Of a stretch of DNA of 64,000 bases, positions 1 to 9,569 are shown in pieces. The stretch comes from Pseudoalteromonas piscicida (GTDB lineage: Bacteria; Pseudomonadota; Gammaproteobacteria; Enterobacterales; Alteromonadaceae). Each line of letters opens with the position of its first letter. The stretch's first letter is position 1. The position numbers were made by a program, and so were the translations under genes. The notes beneath the pieces were generated by a model. It did no database searches. It had not been told where the DNA came from and saw only the letters and a program-made list of their open reading frames with translations. Location of the stretch: positions 2,801,001-2,865,000 of the forward strand of contig NZ_CP011924.1 in NCBI RefSeq assembly GCF_000238315.3. Direction: 5' to 3'.

Positions 1-1054
1 GTGCCAATGCTACGATTGAAGCGCCCATTGCTAGTACACCAATCAACTTATCAGGAATAGCACGAAGGATCGCGTAGAATGGCGTAAAGTACCAAACTGG
101 GAAAATGTGCTCTGGCGTTTTTAGCGGGTTTGCAGCTTCAAAGTTTGGCGCTTCAAGGAAGAAACCATTCATTTCTGGTGCAAAGAACACAATTGCGCAG
201 AAGAAAATTAAGAAGCCAGCAACACCTAAGACATCTTTTACTGTGTAGTAAGGGTGGAATGGAATTGCATCCACAATATCTTTTTTATCCGTGTAGTATT
301 CATGGAATTTAAACTTAGGTTTATCTTCCTCAGCTACAGAGCCTTTCTTGCGCTTGATCTCAACACCGTCAGGGTTGTTTGAGCCTACTTCGTGCAGTGC
401 GACAATATGAAGGAATACTAAGATAACCAGTACTAATGGTAGTGCAATAACGTGTAGTGCAAAGAAGCGGTTAAGCGTTGCACCAGAAATAACGTAGTCA
501 CCACGGATCCAAAGCGTTAGGTCATCACCAATTACAGGGATTGCACCGAATAATGAAATGATTACCTGAGCACCCCAGAAAGACATCTGACCCCATGGCA
601 ATAAGTAGCCCATGAAAGCTTCAGCCATTAGTGCTAGGAAGATAAACATACCGAACAACCACAGTAATTCACGTGGCTTTTGATAAGAACCGTAGATCAT
701 ACCGCGGAACATGTGAAGATAGACCACGATAAAGAATGCGGATGCGCCGGTAGAGTGTAGGTATCGCAATAACCAACCATATTCAACATCACGCATGATG
801 TATTCTACTGATGCAAATGCACCTTCAGCAGAAGGTACAAAGTTCATGGTTAGCCAGATACCCGTTACAATCTGGTTTACCAGTACTAGAATGGCGAGTG
901 AACCAAACAAATACCAGAAGTTAAAGTTTTTTGGCGCTGGGTATTGAGCAATGTGCATATTCCAGACGCGAGTCATCGGAATACGAGCATCAATCCAATC
1001 AACAACTTTACCCACAACGCCCGTATTTGCTGCTTTATCTACATTAACAGACAT
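1..1054 (-). CDS. petB: Cytochrome b of the bc1 complex (partial, 3' end outside window)
   Basis: Core quinol-oxidising subunit of respiratory complex III in the inner membrane. It carries the two b hemes and passes quinol electrons to the Rieske protein and across the membrane. About 351 codons are visible from the ATG at 1052-1054; the C-terminus lies left of position 1. Paired heme-ligand histidines are visible in LRYLHSTGA and VVYLHM, and in FFALHV and FLHIVALHE, with many hydrophobic helices. The Qo-site motif reads PVWY rather than PEWY, a variant I recall from gammaproteobacteria. The start overlaps the petA stop by one base (TAATG), so the two are translationally coupled in one operon, with petC expected further left. 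Identification is secure. Confidence 0.96.
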   Translation of the reverse strand, partial: MSVNVDKAANTGVVGKVVDWIDARIPMTRVWNMHIAQYPAPKNFNFWYLFGSLAILVLVNQIVTGIWLTMNFVPSAEGAFASVEYIMRDVEYGWLLRYLHSTGASAFFIVVYLHMFRGMIYGSYQKPRELLWLFGMFIFLALMAEAFMGYLLPWGQMSFWGAQVIISLFGAIPVIGDDLTLWIRGDYVISGATLNRFFALHVIALPLVLVILVFLHIVALHEVGSNNPDGVEIKRKKGSVAEEDKPKFKFHEYYTDKKDIVDAIPFHPYYTVKDVLGVAGFLIFFCAIVFFAPEMNGFFLEAPNFEAANPLKTPEHIFPVWYFTPFYAILRAIPDKLIGVLAMGASIVALA

Positions 1055-1644
1055 TATGCAACCCCTTCTTCTTCACCTACCAAAATGGTAGTGTCGTCAA
1101 TAAAGGTATACGGAGGGATCTCTAAGTTTAGAGGTGCAGGTACGTTTTGGAATACGCGCCCCGCCATATCAAACTTCGAACCGTGACAAGGACAGAAGAA
1201 ACCACTATCAGTGCCTTCTACTTTTTCACCAAAGCTTCCGTTAAGGAAAGATGGTGAACATCCTAAGTGAGTACAAATCCCAACTGCGACGAAAAGCTCA
1301 GGTCGCTTAGAACGGAAACCGTTCTGCGCAGATGCCAACTGCTGTGGCTCTTCAGAGTTAGGATCACGAAGTTGGTCTTCGTGTTGCTTCATTTGTTCTA
1401 GCATTTTTGGTGTACGATTAACAATCCAAACTGGTTTGCCTCGCCACTCAACACGAATAAGTTGTCCAGACTCAAGCTTGCTGATATCTACTTCTACAGG
1501 CGCACCTGCAGATTTAGCTCGCTCACTTGGATTCCAGGACGCAATAAAAGGAACAGCAGCTCCAACCGCACCAACGCCACCTACAACAGAGGTAGCGATA
1601 GTTAAAAAGCGACGTCGGCTGTTGTCTACAGGCGCATTGCTCAT
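1054..1644 (-). CDS. petA: Ubiquinol-cytochrome c reductase Rieske iron-sulfur subunit
   Basis: Carries the [2Fe-2S] cluster that takes an electron from quinol at the Qo site of cytochrome b and delivers it to cytochrome c1. The 196-residue length is typical. The N-terminus has a twin-arginine motif (SRRRFLTIA) followed by a single hydrophobic anchor with glycine-rich VGGVGAVGAAV, as in Tat-dependent Rieske proteins. The two cluster-binding boxes are intact: CTHLGC near residue 124 and CPCHGS near residue 151, giving two Cys and two His ligands plus the disulfide pair. GGAGATAAGTGG precedes the ATG as ribosome binding site. It is the first gene of the bc1 operon, followed by petB with a one-base overlap. 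Confidence 0.97.
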   Translation of the reverse strand: MSNAPVDNSRRRFLTIATSVVGGVGAVGAAVPFIASWNPSERAKSAGAPVEVDISKLESGQLIRVEWRGKPVWIVNRTPKMLEQMKQHEDQLRDPNSEEPQQLASAQNGFRSKRPELFVAVGICTHLGCSPSFLNGSFGEKVEGTDSGFFCPCHGSKFDMAGRVFQNVPAPLNLEIPPYTFIDDTTILVGEEEGVA

Positions 1645-1732
1645 CCACTTATCTCCACTTGATTCCCAACACTTGCTATATTGAGAACATCAGTTACAGC
1701 AGGTTAATTTAAGAAATTACAAAATAGACGCG

Positions 1733-1761
1733 ATCATAAATAAATACCTTGATTAAAACAA
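1733..1761 (-). promoter_or_regulatory. Candidate petA operon promoter
   Basis: On the minus strand, TTGTTT (1761-1756) and TATGAT (1738-1733) are separated by exactly 17 bases, a sigma-70-like arrangement about 90 bases upstream of the petA start. The perfect inverted repeat ACCTTG-N7-CAAGGT overlaps the -35 side and could be an operator. This is a pattern match only. Confidence 0.35.
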
Positions 1762-2111
1762 GGTTATTCCAGATCCATGCCCGAATAAACCCGCAGAAAA
1801 TCATCTATGATTACTTCGAGCATGAAACCGAGTATTTATGATATCGCATCTGACACAACAATATACTGACTAAGATCAACCCCCCGACTAAGGATACGCA
1901 CCAAATCGCGTGACTGGATCTCAGGTCTTTCTACTTGCTTCGCCAATTGTAGCAAAAAAAACCGCCAAGTTACCGCTCGAATTGCACTAATTATTATATT
2001 TATTGAACTTTTTTAACTCGACGCGATATTTTTGAGCAAATAAGTAGGACAAAACGAATTAGATACCTCGTAAATACGAGAGATTGATGTACATAGGAGA
2101 AGCTAAAAACA

Positions 2112-2137
2112 AAAAACCCAGCATAAGCTGGGTTTTT
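2112..2137 (-). terminator. Rho-independent terminator of rplM-rpsI
   Basis: Perfect 11-base inverted repeat AAAAACCCAGC (2112-2122) / GCTGGGTTTTT (2127-2137) with a four-base loop. It ends in a T run on the minus strand and lies about 20 bases beyond the rpsI stop. Confidence 0.9.
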
Positions 2138-2158
2138 GAATTCTTGAAACGTAATAAA

Positions 2159-2548
2159 TTAACGCTTAGAGAACTGTGTCTTCTTACGTGCTTTCTTAAG
2201 ACCAACTTTCTTACGCTCAACTTTACGAGCATCGCGAGTAACAAAGCCAGCTTTACGTAGAGCTGGACGTAGAGACTCGTCAAACTCCATTAGTGCACGT
2301 GTGATACCGTGACGGATAGCACCCGCTTGACCAGTTGTACCACCACCTGCAACAGTGATGTATAGGTCAAACTTTTCTGTCATTTCAACTAGCTCTAGAG
2401 GCTGACGAACAACCATGCGAGAAGTTTCACGACCGAAGAACTCTTCTAAAGAGCGCTTATTGATTACGATGTTGCCAGTGCCTGGGCGTAGGAATACGCG
2501 AGCACTTGAACTTTTACGACGACCTGTACCGTAGTATTGATTTGCCAT
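2159..2548 (-). CDS. rpsI: 30S ribosomal protein S9
   Basis: Small-subunit ribosomal protein whose basic C-terminal tail reaches toward the P site. The length of 129 residues is the normal bacterial size. Family signatures are visible: [15 protein letters not shown] at the N-terminus, [15 protein letters not shown] in the middle, and the C-terminal basic stretch ending in QFSKR. It lies 11 bases downstream of rplM, the universal rplM-rpsI pair, and is followed by a strong terminator. The start ATG has AGGAGC upstream. Secure. Confidence 0.99.
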   Translation of the reverse strand: MANQYYGTGRRKSSSARVFLRPGTGNIVINKRSLEEFFGRETSRMVVRQPLELVEMTEKFDLYITVAGGGTTGQAGAIRHGITRALMEFDESLRPALRKAGFVTRDARKVERKKVGLKKARKKTQFSKR

Positions 2549-2559
2549 GATAGTGCTCC

Positions 2560-2988
2560 TTAAATGTCTAGAACCTGAGGCTGCTGTGCAGCGTGGTTGT
2601 GCTCGTTACCAGCGTAAACTTTAAGTTTACGGAACATTTCACGACCTAGAGGACCGCGAGGTAACATGCCTTTAACCGCTTTCTCGATGATCATTTCAGG
2701 CTTTTTAGCTTGAAGTTTCTCAAAGTTGATAGACTTAAGGCCACCTGGGTAACCAGAGTGAGCATAATACATTTTGTCCTGAGTTTTGTTACCAGTTACA
2801 GTAACTTTCTCAGCGTTGATTACGATGATGTAATCACCAGTGTCAACGTGTGGAGTATACTCAGCTTTGTGCTTACCGCGAAGGCGACGAGCGATTTCAG
2901 TAGCGATGCGACCTAAAGTTTTACCTTCAGCGTCAACTACGTACCAGTCACGTTTTACAGTTTCTGGTTTAGCAACAAACGTTTTCAT
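2560..2988 (-). CDS. rplM: 50S ribosomal protein L13
   Basis: Early-assembling large-subunit protein that binds 23S rRNA. The 142-residue length matches the E. coli family. The N-terminal [20 protein letters not shown] and the central [16 protein letters not shown] and [11 protein letters not shown] segments are typical. First gene of a two-gene operon with rpsI, preceded by a roughly 150-base untranslated leader and an extended -10 promoter. In E. coli, L13 represses this operon through the leader, and a leader hairpin is visible here too. Secure. Confidence 0.99.
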   Translation of the reverse strand: MKTFVAKPETVKRDWYVVDAEGKTLGRIATEIARRLRGKHKAEYTPHVDTGDYIIVINAEKVTVTGNKTQDKMYYAHSGYPGGLKSINFEKLQAKKPEMIIEKAVKGMLPRGPLGREMFRKLKVYAGNEHNHAAQQPQVLDI

Positions 2989-3023
2989 TATAAAAATCCA
3001 AAGTTTTCAATTTTAAAACCACA

Positions 3024-3041
3024 GGCAGTCCTTGGACTACC
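3024..3041 (-). promoter_or_regulatory. Hairpin in the rplM leader, possible L13 autoregulatory element
   Basis: In the minus-strand transcript this segment folds into a seven-pair stem (one G-U pair) with a CAAG loop, about 36-53 bases upstream of the rplM start codon. As DNA it is an imperfect palindrome; the pairing is complete only in the sense RNA because of the G-U. Autoregulation of rplM-rpsI by L13 is known in E. coli. Whether this hairpin takes part is inference. Confidence 0.35.
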
Positions 3042-3147
3042 GCTCTACTTGTATTTGCTTTAACCCCTTCGAGTTTAAGACTTTTATGCCGCTCAAGTCA
3101 GTGGCTAAGCCGACGAGGGCAATAGAACGCAACGTGGCAGGCCGCGG

Positions 3148-3156
3148 ATTATAGCA
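3148..3156 (-). promoter_or_regulatory. rplM-rpsI promoter (extended -10)
   Basis: The minus strand reads TTGCTATAATCCGCGG. It has a perfect TATAAT (3153-3148) preceded by TG one base upstream, and a GC-rich discriminator typical of growth-rate-controlled ribosomal promoters. A good -35 is not evident. The predicted start near 3141 gives a leader of about 150 nt. Confidence 0.65.
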
Positions 3157-3343
3157 AGCCTTCTGGGTGAAAACCAGCGCTTGGTGCTTTTTTCTACAAG
3201 AAAATCTGAAGAATTTCGAAAAAAAATAGAAAAGGCAAAAAATCCAACGAAATGACGACGTGTGCGTGACAAGGACTCGTTCAAATAGGATATTTACAAA
3301 CACCCACACCGAACCAGTCCTCTTAACAAAAAAGTAATTGCCG

Positions 3344-4432
3344 TTAGGCTAAATGCTCTCTTGCTAAATATTCATGGGATTGCATTTCTTGCAAGCGGCT
3401 AATGCAGCGTTTGAACTCAAAATTCAGTGTACCTTCGGTATAAAGTTCAGTAATAGGCGCTGCAGCTGAGATGATAAGCGTCACATTACGCTCATAAAAC
3501 TCATCGACGAGCGCAATAAAGCGCCTTGCCGCATCATCGTTTTGCTGACCCATTTGCTTCACATTAGATAGAATCACTGTGTTATATAAGCGACTGATCT
3601 CCATGTAATCCACTTGCGAACGAGCGGTTTCACATAGCGCAGGGAAATCAAACATAACAATACAATCTGACACCATTCGAGTTTGGATCATTCGACCTTC
3701 AATCTCAATCGCTTGTCCGGCTTTACCCGGCTCCGGAGAGAGTTTGTTAAAGTAGTCGAATAAGTTTTCATCCGCTTGTTTATCAAGTGGGCTGTGAAAA
3801 ATTTCCGCTTGTTCCAACGTGCGCAAGCGATAGTCAATACCCGAGTCCACATTAACTACCTCAGTATTGGCTTTTACCAATTCAATGGCGGGTAAGAATC
3901 GTGCACGCTGCAAGCCATTTTTATACAAATCATCAGGCACAATATTCGATGTGACCACTAACACGATACCGCGCGCAAACAGCGCCTGCATTAATCCACC
4001 CAGTAACATGGCATCAGTGATGTCTTGAACGAAAAATTCATCGAAACAGATAATGTCAGTTTCAGATTTGAACGTATCAGCGATGCTTTCCAGAGGGTTT
4101 TTCACTTCATTAAGCTTTTTCAGCTCTGCGTGAACACGATGCATAAAGCGGTGAAAATGCACCCGCATTTTACGCTCCGTCGGCAACGCATCGTAAAAGG
4201 TATCAACCAGATAAGTTTTACCGCGCCCTACTCCACCCCAAAAGTACAACCCTTTCACTTTTGGCGGCTCAGCTTTACCAAACAAGCGCGAGAAGAAGTT
4301 TGGTTTGACCGGGGGCTGATTGATAAGGTCGTCATACAATCGCTGTAAATGCTTTACGGCATTTTCTTGCGCGCTGTCATATTGAAAATCATCACGTTGT
4401 AGATCTTGCTGATATTTTTCCCAAGGCGTCAT
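3344..4432 (-). CDS. zapE: Cell division protein ZapE (AFG1-family ATPase)
   Basis: P-loop ATPase of the AFG1/LACE1 family. In E. coli ZapE associates with the Z ring during constriction and is needed under low oxygen or heat stress. Walker A GGVGRGKT is at residues 66-73 and Walker B DIICFDE at about 126-132. A sensor-like VVTSN segment follows, and the family C-terminal region contains FALVDEFYERN-like sequence. At 362 residues it is near the usual 370. It is divergent from zapG. This neighbourhood (zapE, zapG, degQ, degS near rplM-rpsI) is conserved in gammaproteobacteria, which supports the assignment. Confidence 0.94.
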   Translation of the reverse strand: MTPWEKYQQDLQRDDFQYDSAQENAVKHLQRLYDDLINQPPVKPNFFSRLFGKAEPPKVKGLYFWGGVGRGKTYLVDTFYDALPTERKMRVHFHRFMHRVHAELKKLNEVKNPLESIADTFKSETDIICFDEFFVQDITDAMLLGGLMQALFARGIVLVVTSNIVPDDLYKNGLQRARFLPAIELVKANTEVVNVDSGIDYRLRTLEQAEIFHSPLDKQADENLFDYFNKLSPEPGKAGQAIEIEGRMIQTRMVSDCIVMFDFPALCETARSQVDYMEISRLYNTVILSNVKQMGQQNDDAARRFIALVDEFYERNVTLIISAAAPITELYTEGTLNFEFKRCISRLQEMQSHEYLAREHLA

Positions 4433-4555
4433 CGACTTAAATATTTTTTTACGATTTGTTTGTAGGTTATATTAACACGACTGTATTCACAGCGTATATT
4501 TAACTCTAACAGAGTTTTAATTTTATTTGCCGTTGAGGCACACAGGGAGAAACCT

Positions 4556-5011
4556 ATGACTACCGTTACTTGGCTTGGATTACTGATCATTGTTGCCATT
4601 GCTGCATTCTTTTTAGGTGGCTTTGTAACGAAAAAGCAGTTCAAACACGACGAACTGGAAGTGCAAGCACAACAAGCTAAACACGACCTTGAGCAATATC
4701 GTCAAGACGTATCAGATCACCTAGCTAGCACCAAAAAGCTAGTAAATAAAATGCAGGATAGTTATCAACAACTGCTTACCCACGTGGAAGAAACCAACCA
4801 ACTACTGACACAGGATCGTCCATCTCATCCTGCGGATCCTTTTTTCTCGAAAGAAACCACAGAACAACTACAAGCTTCTCTTCAAGCGCGCCCAGAGAGA
4901 AGACGTAAGCAAGACCCAAGTTTTGAAGCTCCACCGAGTGACTATGCCGAAGGTGAAACTGGGTTATTTTCTGGTCAAAAAAAAGAAAGTGAGCAAATTA
5001 AAGCCTCTTGA
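4556..5011 (+). CDS. zapG: ZapG/YhcB family (DUF1043) envelope and division protein
   Basis: Small inner-membrane protein linked in E. coli to division and envelope biogenesis (YhcB). It has one N-terminal transmembrane segment, residues about 3-24 (VTWLGLLIIVAIAAFFLGGFV). A cytoplasmic coiled coil of about 60 residues rich in Q, K, E and L follows, then a polar tail containing PSDYAEGE, a motif typical of the family C-terminus. The 151-residue length is usual. GGGAGAAACCT precedes the ATG. It is divergent from zapE and lies just upstream of degQ, the usual order. Annotation rests on architecture and synteny. Confidence 0.85.
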   Translation: MTTVTWLGLLIIVAIAAFFLGGFVTKKQFKHDELEVQAQQAKHDLEQYRQDVSDHLASTKKLVNKMQDSYQQLLTHVEETNQLLTQDRPSHPADPFFSKETTEQLQASLQARPERRRKQDPSFEAPPSDYAEGETGLFSGQKKESEQIKAS

Positions 5012-5059
5012 TGAAACTTTTTGTTGACCCCATAGTCTTTAAAAGAAGTTATTGATTCT

Positions 5060-5080
5060 AGGGGCTTGTTAGCAGCCCCT
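5060..5080 (+). terminator. Hairpin after zapG, possible weak terminator
   Basis: Seven-base perfect inverted repeat AGGGGCT (5060-5066) / AGCCCCT (5074-5080) between the zapG stop and the degQ start. No T run follows, so termination is uncertain. Confidence 0.35.
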
Positions 5081-5121
5081 TATGACTTATATTAACGCTA
5101 ATAGCGGAGTACTTCACGACT

Positions 5122-6474
5122 ATGAAATTTAAACTATCTTTGTTATCGGCCGCTTTACTTTCTTCTAGCTTATTGCTGTTACCGCAGCAAAGCATGGCCA
5201 AACTTCCTGTTGCCGTAGACGGCCAACAACTACCAACGCTAGCACCTATGCTAGAAAAGGTCGCCCCGGGCGTTGTTAGTATCCAAGTAAAAGGTGCTAA
5301 AGAAGTGCGTCGCCGTGTCGACCCTTTCGACTTTTTCTTTGGACAACCGCAGCCTCGTAGCCAAAAGCGCCCTTTTAGTGGCCTCGGCTCAGGTGTCATC
5401 ATCGATGCAGATAAAGGCTATGTTGTTACAAACAATCACGTTATTGATGATGCAGACGAAATGCTTGTCACCTTAAAAGATGGCAGAGAATTTGAGGCTA
5501 AATTAATCGGTAGCGACGCCGAATCCGATATCGCATTGCTACAAATCGACGGCGAAGACCTAACAGAAATAAAACTCGCTAATTCAGACAAATTGAGAGT
5601 GGGTGATTTTTCCGTTGCTATTGGTAATCCATTTGGATTAAGTCATACCGTCACCTCAGGCATCATCAGTGCACTAGGCCGTAGCGGCTTAAATATCGAA
5701 GGCTATGAAGACTTCATCCAAACAGATGCGGCAATCAACCAAGGTAATTCAGGTGGTGCACTCGTTAACTTAAACGGCGAACTGATTGGTATCAACACTG
5801 CTATTTTAGGCGCGTCAGGCGGTAATGTCGGGATCGGCTTTGCTATTCCATCAAACATGATGAAAAACCTAGTGGATCAAATTGTTGAGTACGGAGAAGT
5901 TCGTCGCGGTTCATTGGGTATCTTGGGTCGTACTTTAGATGCTGGTCTTGCTAAAGCACAAGGTTTTGATGTTAAGCGCGGTGCTTATGTCATGCGCGTA
6001 GTTGAAGATTCAGCAGCAGACAAAGCGGGTCTGAAAGCCAATGATGTCATTGTCAGCCTAAACGGCGACGACATTGAAAGCTTTAATGAACTCCACGGTA
6101 AAGTGGCTACGATGGGTGAAGGTCGTGAGGTACGACTTGGTGTCTACCGTGATGGCAAAACCAAGTTTATCGACGTAGAGCTTGGTGGTAAACAAGAAGA
6201 ACAGGCGAATGCAGAGGATGTACATCCAAACCTACGAGGCGCGGTACTAGAGAGTGGCGAGCGCAATGGCAATGAAGGTGTCGTCATTACCTCAGTAGAA
6301 CCTCGCTCACCAGCTGCACGCGTTGGCCTTGAAGAAGGCGATGTGATCATGCAAGTGAATCGCCAACGTGTCACTAGTGTTAAAGATATGTCTAAACTCA
6401 TTAATGGTATTAAAGGTAATATCGTACTTGGGATTAAACGCGATCGCGAGACGGTTTTCTACCTCATTCAGTGA
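5122..6474 (+). CDS. degQ: Periplasmic Do-type serine protease DegQ
   Basis: HtrA-family trypsin-like protease and chaperone for misfolded envelope proteins. It has a Sec signal peptide ending near QSMA (residue about 26). The catalytic triad is visible as His106 (VTNNHV), Asp136 (SDIALL) and Ser210 (GNSGG). Two PDZ domains follow at roughly 255-350 and 370-450. At 450 residues and with a short LA loop (FFFGQPQPRSQKRPFSG) it resembles DegQ more than DegP. It is followed by a strong terminator and then degS, the conserved degQ-degS pair. Very secure as a Do protease; Q versus P rests on length and synteny. Confidence 0.95.
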   Translation: MKFKLSLLSAALLSSSLLLLPQQSMAKLPVAVDGQQLPTLAPMLEKVAPGVVSIQVKGAKEVRRRVDPFDFFFGQPQPRSQKRPFSGLGSGVIIDADKGYVVTNNHVIDDADEMLVTLKDGREFEAKLIGSDAESDIALLQIDGEDLTEIKLANSDKLRVGDFSVAIGNPFGLSHTVTSGIISALGRSGLNIEGYEDFIQTDAAINQGNSGGALVNLNGELIGINTAILGASGGNVGIGFAIPSNMMKNLVDQIVEYGEVRRGSLGILGRTLDAGLAKAQGFDVKRGAYVMRVVEDSAADKAGLKANDVIVSLNGDDIESFNELHGKVATMGEGREVRLGVYRDGKTKFIDVELGGKQEEQANAEDVHPNLRGAVLESGERNGNEGVVITSVEPRSPAARVGLEEGDVIMQVNRQRVTSVKDMSKLINGIKGNIVLGIKRDRETVFYLIQ

Positions 6475-6499
6475 CGAAATAGACAAATATTAAAAATGA

Positions 6500-6532
6500 A
6501 ACACAGCGAAACTTGTCGCTGTGTTTTTTTTT
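6500..6532 (+). terminator. Rho-independent terminator of degQ
   Basis: Ten-base perfect inverted repeat AACACAGCGA (6500-6509) / TCGCTGTGTT (6516-6525), six-base loop, followed by a run of T. Confidence 0.92.
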
Positions 6533-6576
6533 GTGTCATTATTAGCAGTATTAGATAACGATAAATATAAGCTCTT

Positions 6577-7656
6577 GTGTTCAAATTAATTAAATTCATT
6601 TTTCCACCGCTGCTTGCCGGACTTGGGATCGCTTTTATCATCATTTGGTTTAATCCTGAGCTAAGGGATAACTTGCCAAAACTTGAGGCCCCACATATTC
6701 AGACCCATCATATGAGTTTTGCTGATGCTGTAGAAAAAACAGCTCCAGCGGTCGTGACGATTTTTTCCGAGGGCTTTAGCAATCAGCCAAGATATCAGCG
6801 CCAAAGCACGGTTAGAGAACTTGGCTCTGGCGTAATCATGAGCCGAGATGGCTACATACTGACAAACTATCATGTGGTGAACAATGCCGACCAAATCATT
6901 GTGCTTCTTCCTGATGGCCGCCAGTATAGCGATACGCAACTGATAGGCTTTGACACGATTACGGACTTAGCTTTATTAAAAATTCCAGCTGAGAATTTGC
7001 CTGTCATTCCTATCGATCACGACTACTCACCACGAGTTGGAGATATAGTGCTCGCAATTGGTAACCCATTGAACATTGGACAAACCATTACCCAAGGTAT
7101 TATCAGTGCAACGGGCAAACAGACTCTCACTGAAAGTCAGTTCAATAATTTGCTGCAAATGGATGCCGCGATTAATGTTGGTAACTCAGGTGGTGCCGTT
7201 GTCAATTCTAATGGCGCGCTAGTCGGCATTACCTCTGCACAATTTCGCACGCGCTTGAACATTGATATCCAAGGTATCTCGTTTGCTATCCCTTATGATC
7301 TTGCACTGGACGTCATGCATAAACTCATTATGGATGGTAGAGTGATCCGAGGCTATCTCGGCTTTAGAGGCACGCCAGTTGATAATACAGGTAAAAGCGT
7401 AACGGATCTTTACACACCTATTGTCGGCCTTGCTGTGAGTGAATTAGACCCCCTAGGTCCCGCATGGCAAGCTGGTATGAAAGAGCATGATATTGTGGTT
7501 AAAGTAGGTGGAGAGCCTGTGACTAATCCGCAAAAGACATTGAAGACGATAGGCAATACTGCGCCTGGTACTAAACTCGAGTTTGAAGTACTCAGAGGTG
7601 GTCAGCGCCTCACCATTACGGTGGAAGTCGCAGAACTCGAAACTGGACTATATTAG
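6577..7656 (+). CDS. degS: Inner-membrane serine endoprotease DegS
   Basis: Membrane-anchored HtrA protease that starts the sigma-E response by cutting RseA when its PDZ domain senses unfolded outer-membrane proteins. The start is GTG at 6577. An N-terminal anchor spans residues about 5-25. The protease triad is His99 (TNYHV), Asp130 (TDLALL) and Ser204 (GNSGG), and only one PDZ domain follows (about 255-355), which separates it from DegQ/DegP. The 359-residue length agrees with the family. It lies about 100 bases downstream of degQ with a terminator between, and is convergent with murA across another terminator. Confidence 0.95.
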   Translation: MFKLIKFIFPPLLAGLGIAFIIIWFNPELRDNLPKLEAPHIQTHHMSFADAVEKTAPAVVTIFSEGFSNQPRYQRQSTVRELGSGVIMSRDGYILTNYHVVNNADQIIVLLPDGRQYSDTQLIGFDTITDLALLKIPAENLPVIPIDHDYSPRVGDIVLAIGNPLNIGQTITQGIISATGKQTLTESQFNNLLQMDAAINVGNSGGAVVNSNGALVGITSAQFRTRLNIDIQGISFAIPYDLALDVMHKLIMDGRVIRGYLGFRGTPVDNTGKSVTDLYTPIVGLAVSELDPLGPAWQAGMKEHDIVVKVGGEPVTNPQKTLKTIGNTAPGTKLEFEVLRGGQRLTITVEVAELETGLY

Positions 7657-7673
7657 GACAAAAAGGTTAAGCA

Positions 7674-7706
7674 AAAAGCGTCCCGGAAGACGCTTTTCGT
7701 TTTTTA
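7674..7706 (+). terminator. Terminator between degS and murA
   Basis: Nine-base perfect inverted repeat AAAAGCGTC (7674-7682) / GACGCTTTT (7689-7697) followed by CGTTTTTT. The A run on its left side means it may also act for leftward murA transcription. Confidence 0.88.
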
Positions 7707-7725
7707 CCAATTTGCTTAATTATGC

Positions 7726-8997
<1,272 letters not shown>

Positions 8998-9255
8998 TTA
9001 TTGTGGAAGAATAAATTTGCGCTCTTTTTGCCATTCATCAGGTGTGAATGCACGAATACTAACAGCATGCATAGTGCCGTCTTTAATAGTATCCATCAGT
9101 GGGCCGTAGATCAGCTGTTCTCTTTTCAGCCTTCTTAATCCGTCAAAACACGTTCCAACAGCAATGACTTCGTAGTGACTACCATTAGCTTTAACGATGA
9201 TCTCGTCAAGCGATAGTGCATCTCTCAATAAAGTTTCGACTTGATTTGTTTCCAT
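8998..9255 (-). CDS. ibaG: BolA-family protein IbaG
   Basis: Small BolA-like protein linked to acid stress and to iron-sulfur/monothiol glutaredoxin partnership in E. coli. I place the start at ATG 9255, giving METNQVETLL and about 85 residues, which lines up with E. coli IbaG. A GTG at 9264 overlapping the mlaB stop would add three residues. Cys and His positions in VGTCFDGL and TMHAVSI fit BolA-type metal ligands. The gene sits between mlaB and murA, the conserved place. Confidence 0.93.
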   Translation of the reverse strand: METNQVETLLRDALSLDEIIVKANGSHYEVIAVGTCFDGLRRLKREQLIYGPLMDTIKDGTMHAVSIRAFTPDEWQKERKFILPQ

Positions 9256-9260
9256 TAGAC

Positions 9261-9569
9261 TCACTCAAATAGGGTTGTCACCTGTCCCAACTCCATTAAA
9301 TTTTGCAGTTGCTCAGGCGTATTTTTCAGCTCGAGACGAATGTCGCGCTGTTTCAATTGACCTAAAGAGTGAATTAACCAAGCTAAGCCCGCGGTGTCAA
9401 CCCTTGTCACCTCAGAAAGGTTAAAATAGACGGTTGATTGTGCATTTTTCAACACTTGAACGATGGTCGACTGTTTCAGTGCGCTTGGTAAACTCGCTCT
9501 CGTAAGTTCACCAGTTAACACGATTTCACCTTTACTTTCGGTGAATGAAATATTAGGCGTCACCATCAT
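9261..9569 (-). CDS. mlaB: STAS-domain protein MlaB
   Basis: Cytoplasmic regulatory subunit of the MlaFEDB phospholipid transporter; it binds the ATPase MlaF and stabilises the complex. The 102-residue protein is one STAS domain. The motif RVDTAGLAWLIH contains the conserved Thr/Ser region used for MlaF contact. The start overlaps the end of mlaC by about 17 bases, consistent with translational coupling. The sequence is divergent, as is usual for MlaB, but the position is diagnostic. Confidence 0.9.
   Translation of the reverse strand: MMVTPNISFTESKGEIVLTGELTRASLPSALKQSTIVQVLKNAQSTVYFNLSEVTRVDTAGLAWLIHSLGQLKQRDIRLELKNTPEQLQNLMELGQVTTLFE

Larger units (their letters stand above)
1645..2158. 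other. Intergenic region between petA and rpsI
   Basis: About 510 bases without a supported gene. It contains a candidate petA promoter (1733-1761), a small inverted repeat overlapping its -35 part (ACCTTG 1746-1751 / CAAGGT 1759-1764) and the rpsI terminator (2112-2137). I see nothing convincing between about 1765 and 2100. A short leftward reading frame at 2059-2283 mostly lies out of frame inside rpsI and is not a gene. Confidence 0.6.

Noticed and set aside
3037..3309. Leftward 90-codon open frame upstream of rplM
   Set aside because: It overlaps the rplM promoter and leader hairpin, has no ribosome site and shows no protein-like composition.
4502..4516. Hairpin AACTCT-AAC-AGAGTT followed by T-rich sequence as a terminator
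   Set aside because: It is upstream of zapG in a divergent promoter region with no gene ending there, so a terminator makes little sense; possible attenuator only.
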